64,000 bases of DNA. Origin: Ascidia mentula. Taxonomy: Eukaryota; Chordata; Ascidiacea; Phlebobranchia; Ascidiidae. Shown here in pieces: positions 59,901 to 64,000 of the stretch (positions are counted from its first letter, which is position 1; each line of letters begins with the position of its first letter). Location: NCBI GenBank assembly GCA_947561715.1, contig OX387203.1:3906001-3970000 (forward strand), read 5' to 3'. A program made the translations under genes and the position numbers. The notes under the pieces were generated by a model, which saw only the letters and a program-made list of their open reading frames with translations, had not been told where the DNA came from and did no database searches.

Positions 59901-62900
59901 TCCAGTCTGCATGATCACACACAACGCTGTCTGACAGTCCAGAGTCTGCGAAGAATCAACATAACATTCACTACAAATGGATTTAACTACACAAAAAACA
60001 AAAGGAGAATTAGGACTTGATTAAACGAATCCATCATTCTGAGGAAAACAACCTGGGTTAACAAAACCAAATTAACCATGCTGATTTGTCTTTTACCATT
60101 ATGGTTCGTAGCAACAAACTTTGCTTTCATAAAGTCTGGTAAACTCCTTGTATACAATGGCTTATGAAACTTTTGTTCGGAATAACAATCAATAGTAAGC
60201 TACAACGCGTCAAATTAAATACTGTGCAAAGTGTTGTTATTGAAAACACCAAGAAAATAGTGCTATAAGAACATGTCAACCTTTTCAATGTAGGATTGCA
60301 GAAGATCAGTGCCAGCTTCTGTAGCTGCGCCACATACGAGTAAGCCGTCCAACGAACCCCTTTCAACTACGTCCTCACATAGCTTGGTAAGGTATGATAT
60401 GAGGTGGCTATCAGAGAGAAACAGACAAGCGAAAGCAACTCGATCCTGAATGAGGATTTCCTGCGGGAGAGGGGCAAATGAGAATTGTAACCAAAAAGTC
60501 TTTGAAAACTTTGATAGCCACCGCAATGAAAATCATTTTTTGTTGTTTTTTTTCGCAAAAATATGGTGCGATTTGAATTTGAACATTGAAGATAGATAGC
60601 ATATGCAACCTTTTATGTCATATTATGGAGCCCTATACAGTTCAGCGGAACCCAAGTTAAGGAATCGCTGGTCTAAAGTAACGAATGCATCAACGCTACT
60701 AAAATTTACATTGACAGACCTTGTTATCCAGGATGGTATCGAATTTCAACGTCTTTTCTTCCGCTTTCGGTTCATCCACGTTTGCCAACAGAAAAGCGAA
60801 AGCAGCTTTGAGGTACGAACTTTTCAACGAGTTTAGTAAAGAACGACACGTCTGGAGCCATAATTCTGAACTGTTGATTCCCATGTACCCGCTTAATGCC
60901 ATAGCAACCGTTGCCAGGCTGCGACTATCGTCTGCAGGAAAGCGAAAAATGGTGTGTGTGGTAAAAAGGTTACAAAATCTTACCCAAAACAGCATTCACG
61001 TGCGAAGAATTGAGGATTTCAATCGCCAGTTTCATGTCCATATGCCACAGGGCGACTGCGCATGCGCGAAGGGTTTGTCCCGTTAGGTGAAGTTTTCGAG
61101 CTAGGTTTTCGCCAATTCCTTTGGGACCGAAGCGTTTTTCAGTGATCACAGCAATGGCTGTTGCATTGGCAAGGTCGCACCATCCACACATAGCAAGTGC
61201 GAGGTCTCTGAAAGTAGAATTTGCTCTTGTAGAAATAGTTTATTTTGTGCCAGGCTCCCTTGCAGCATTGTAGGCATAACTACAAGTGTGGAAGTTACCG
61301 TTTCTTGCTTCTGTACACAGTTGATTTAGTGGCATTCACTCCGATCCATTCCACAGCATCGGCGGTAGATCTGTTCGCGTTGGGTTCGCCACTAGATTTT
61401 GGAGCATCTGAAACCATGTGTTCAATGCAAGTTGAATAACAGCTATTGGTACAAATGGCCCAGGACTTCTTTATATATTTTGATGTGCGCCCTCATCAAA
61501 AAAATATGCGACTCCTTGGTTTTAGAAATTCGTATTACTAAACTACAAAAACTTGAATATTAATCATCGTATGCCTTACAAACTACATTCTTACCTATAA
61601 ACAAGTCCTCTATCCCTGACATGTAAATGTTCTTCTGCTGGGGCCTGGGACGGCTTGGGTTTCGCACCAACGGTTGCCTGTGCCCCCCACGATGAGCCAA
61701 CTCCTGGTTAGACGTCGATTGCGAATCCAAATTTTGCAATTTCTTTGACAGTTCTATCAGCTTCCACATGTTACAAAGTGCGACGTTGTTTGGTTGCAGA
61801 CCCAGTTCGATGTTGTGATCAGCGTCGGCTTAAACAAAACAATACACACGTTCCAGATGAAAGTTTAAGTGAGTTGTCCCGTTAGCATAAAGTGTAATTT
61901 GTTTTGCGTTATCTTCGATTGCTTCTGGTGGGTAAATAAAATTACGGTTATTTCCGGCTCTCCTGTTAGTTTTGTGACCAACGAAGACTTTTTTCCTCAA
62001 CTTTAGTTGCAAATTCTAATTCGCTTGTCTTACAATGTTGTTTAATACATGGGTGGAAATTCCGTGGGGCGCATGGGACTAGTCCCCCGAATATTTTTGT
62101 TGGTAGGGTCACGATGTGATTTGTCCCCCCAAAATCCATAATTTTAGGCATCCTTGCTGCCTTGTTGGTATCTCTTATTCAACACACGTTTCCAATAAGG
62201 GAAAATATCGACAAGACCACAGGGGCTGCCTGTGTAGCTTGGTGATGACGTACAGATCGTCCGCCTCTCTTCTATTATTCATTTATAATTTTTTCCCTCG
62301 TGGAACCAAACAACAATGGAGACATATTGGACGAAATGGAATTCTAGCCTGTTTTGGGGTATTTTGTTTCAGAACTTAAAAATGTGATTCACCTGATAGT
62401 CCGTACTGGTTTTTCGCGCGCTTTTTTATGAGGTCGGTGAGGTTTACAAATTCTTTTGGTTTCTGCAAGAAAAATTAATGTCTAAGTGTTTAGGAACATA
62501 ACTTACGGCTTTGTAAATCGTTAGCCCAAATGACTGCTCTAAAATTCAGTAGCACACGTTTCGATTGCGTTTTTGCATCAACAGTGTATGTGGATACAAT
62601 CAGAGCGTTTGCCTATTGGTTTCAGAGCAAACATTTGGGTTAAATTGTTGGTCTTAACGTCTTGGCACTTGTGCGCTTCCATCAACAGACCAAAAGAACC
62701 CACGTTGTGCATTATCTTTTCCTCCATGTTGGAACCAGTGAAGGTTGCCTCGCCGCATACCAGAGCTACGTTTTTGCTGCCACGCCAACACGCATACGTT
62801 CTTTCCGTTATGTTTGACATCTGAAAGCAACAGGTCTTACTTGAATGAATTAGGGTGCAAAATACGAAACTATTGCAATGCAATGACCTAGAAACGTGCT

Positions 62901-64000
62901 TTGACACGACAAATAAAAATTCGTAACTTATGTAAATTTGGCTACGTACGAATTTTTAAAGAAACGGAGACTTTAATTTTCATCACCAATAATAACAGTT
63001 GGTTGCTTTGCACCTGAACGTTAACGTACGCACAGATTTCAATGTTAAACTGACTTATGTGTGGATCGGAAATGCCGACCTGCCTGTGAGGTGGTGTTTT
63101 AGCATATACCAACACCAACACGTGAGTCAGAGCTAAGGTACCGTGCGAGCTCCCACAGCGGTTTTGGACCGCCACGAGCCCGTAACAGAACACGGTACTG
63201 ATATTGAAATACATGATAACTTACGTAAAACGAATGGGCACTACTTGAAACCAACAGCGAACTTTGATGCAACGGATCCCAAGCAAACCCAGTCACCCAA
63301 TCACCTTCCTGCAAAATTAAACCATTTAAACAAATGCAAGTGAATGAGGCATGCAGAAAATGTTGCAAATTGGCAGCTGAAAGGTACAGTGATAAAAAGA
63401 ATGGCCCATAATACAGATAACGTTGACAAGTACTGATTCAAATGAATAACGTTTTTAATCCAAAAGAAAAACGTCATAAATTTGGCTATTGACAAACATT
63501 CAACAGCTTAACAGTGAACAAAATATCAGGTGCACTTACTGGAAATTTGAGTGGGACATTTCTTATCGTTGGTGGACCAGAATCCTGCTTAATAGACTTA
63601 AGGATGTCATATACAAGCACTGAAGATGTCTGTGCTACGGAGTTGTCCGAAGCACTAAATAAAGCAGCAAGCATTCCAAACCTAGTTGAACTCCATTGTA
63701 TCTAAATATAATTGCAAGGATGTGTCGCTGGTGGTTACCATGGTGATAAGTAATTATATCTTATTAGACAGAAAAAAATAATTACTAGAAAGATATTAGG
63801 TAGTGCTGTCATGTAAGATCTCACGAACAAAATGAGTTTAAAAAATTCTCAACTTATCCAGAAGAAAGTTAAAAAGAAATAATGTGTTGACATTTTGTTT
63901 TCTTGCAAAGGTAGTATGCTTCATCCTACTTTTCTTATGTTGTGAGGTGCATCCACAGTGATAACAGGCTTGCTAAACGACCTCAAGTCCCAAAAGGCAA
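56982..64000 (-). CDS. MIOS: MIOS, GATOR2 complex subunit (5' part beyond window)
   Basis: Exons from high to low: 63930-64000 (cut by the window), 63540-63701, 63225-63308, 62704-62820, 62393-62462, 61595-61828, 61299-61407, 60984-61207, 60720-60931, 60281-60460, 59854-59945, 59454-59604, 57663-57747, 57263-57338, 56982-57054. About 645 residues are visible, matching roughly residues 250-875 of human MIOS. The end of the WD40 propeller is seen (AFWDLRSFSKPV, GDWVTGFAWDP), then the helical solenoid (VAMALSGY, QDRVAFACLFLSD). The C-terminal zinc-binding part has CNYC, CPSCRKPLPRCSVC, WCMKCKHGGHHGH and CPVSDCKCNC. MIOS acts at the lysosome in GATOR2, upstream of mTORC1 amino-acid sensing. The linker between KSIINASK and ITSCPSC is much shorter than in human; the donor at 59452-59453 was chosen by phase, and an extra small exon is possible. 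Confidence 0.92.
58455..58631. mobile_element. Two decayed hammerhead-element copies in inverted orientation
   Basis: On the plus strand 58581-58631 has AACTGCA, CTAATAA, GACC...GGTC, GAA, ACAG/CTGT, GTC and TGCAGCT. This is the whole hammerhead layout, with two essential core bases changed (CTGATGA to CTAATAA) and one helix I mismatch. On the minus strand 58455-58545 contains AGTCACACCA, AGGTCGAAACAG, GGCC and CTGT, again as in the intact element but with the CTGATGA segment deleted. Both lie in the MIOS intron between 57747 and 59454. Confidence 0.7.
58939..59046 (+). CDS. Candidate signal-peptide exon nested in a MIOS intron
   Basis: The ATG opens MKLSECLQTAPVVATIVAIV, a hydrophobic signal or anchor, continuing to LGLNCA and a good donor (GCG/GTGAGT). 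An upstream TTTTAG resembles a splice or spliced-leader acceptor about 30 bases before the ATG. A possible second exon, 59212-59304 (phase 0, donor GTAAGT), adds 31 Cys- and His-containing residues, but no end to the gene is found before the MIOS exon on the other strand. No family recognised. Confidence 0.35.

Overview
The window is nuclear DNA of an invertebrate chordate, most likely a tunicate of the Ciona type. This is inferred from AT-rich sequence, many short GT-AG introns of a few hundred bases, compact gene spacing, and chordate-type genes (a bile-salt-pump-like ABCB transporter, MIOS). Genes were rebuilt exon by exon from reading-frame continuity and splice-phase matching. Every main gene model sums to a whole number of codons.

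Layout: 1-2669 is upstream DNA. 2670-17511 (+) is a 31-exon full ABC transporter closest to ABCB11/BSEP. 18632-22257 (+) is a secreted protein with two 2-oxoglutarate/Fe(II) oxygenase domains, the first apparently dead. 24640-37668 (-) is a nine-exon, about 1003-residue, Glu/Ala/Pro-rich protein with an N-myristoylation signal and AKAP12/MARCKS-like basic patches. A single-exon gene for a small secreted protein (26373-26636, +) lies inside one of its introns. 37.8-44.6 kb has no convincing gene. 44.6-49.1 kb is a tandem duplication of about 2.2 kb, each unit carrying an intronless GNAT-fold gene. 51852-51990 (+) is a signal-peptide exon of an unknown secreted protein. 53678-56063 (-) is a seven-exon secreted protein of about five thrombospondin type-1 repeats. 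56982-64000 (-) is the C-terminal two thirds of MIOS (GATOR2 complex), truncated by the window edge, with another signal-peptide exon (58939-59046, +) in one of its introns.

The most unusual signal is at 44972-45024: a complete type I hammerhead self-cleaving ribozyme with every core base present. It sits in a 118-bp insertion flanked by 10-bp direct repeats in the first GNAT unit and is absent from the second. Decayed relatives lie at about 10.5 kb and 58.5 kb, which indicates a dispersed hammerhead-bearing short retroelement family. A separate small tRNA-derived SINE family is also present. One copy (53.8 kb) inserted exactly at a splice donor of the thrombospondin-repeat gene and duplicated the donor sequence.
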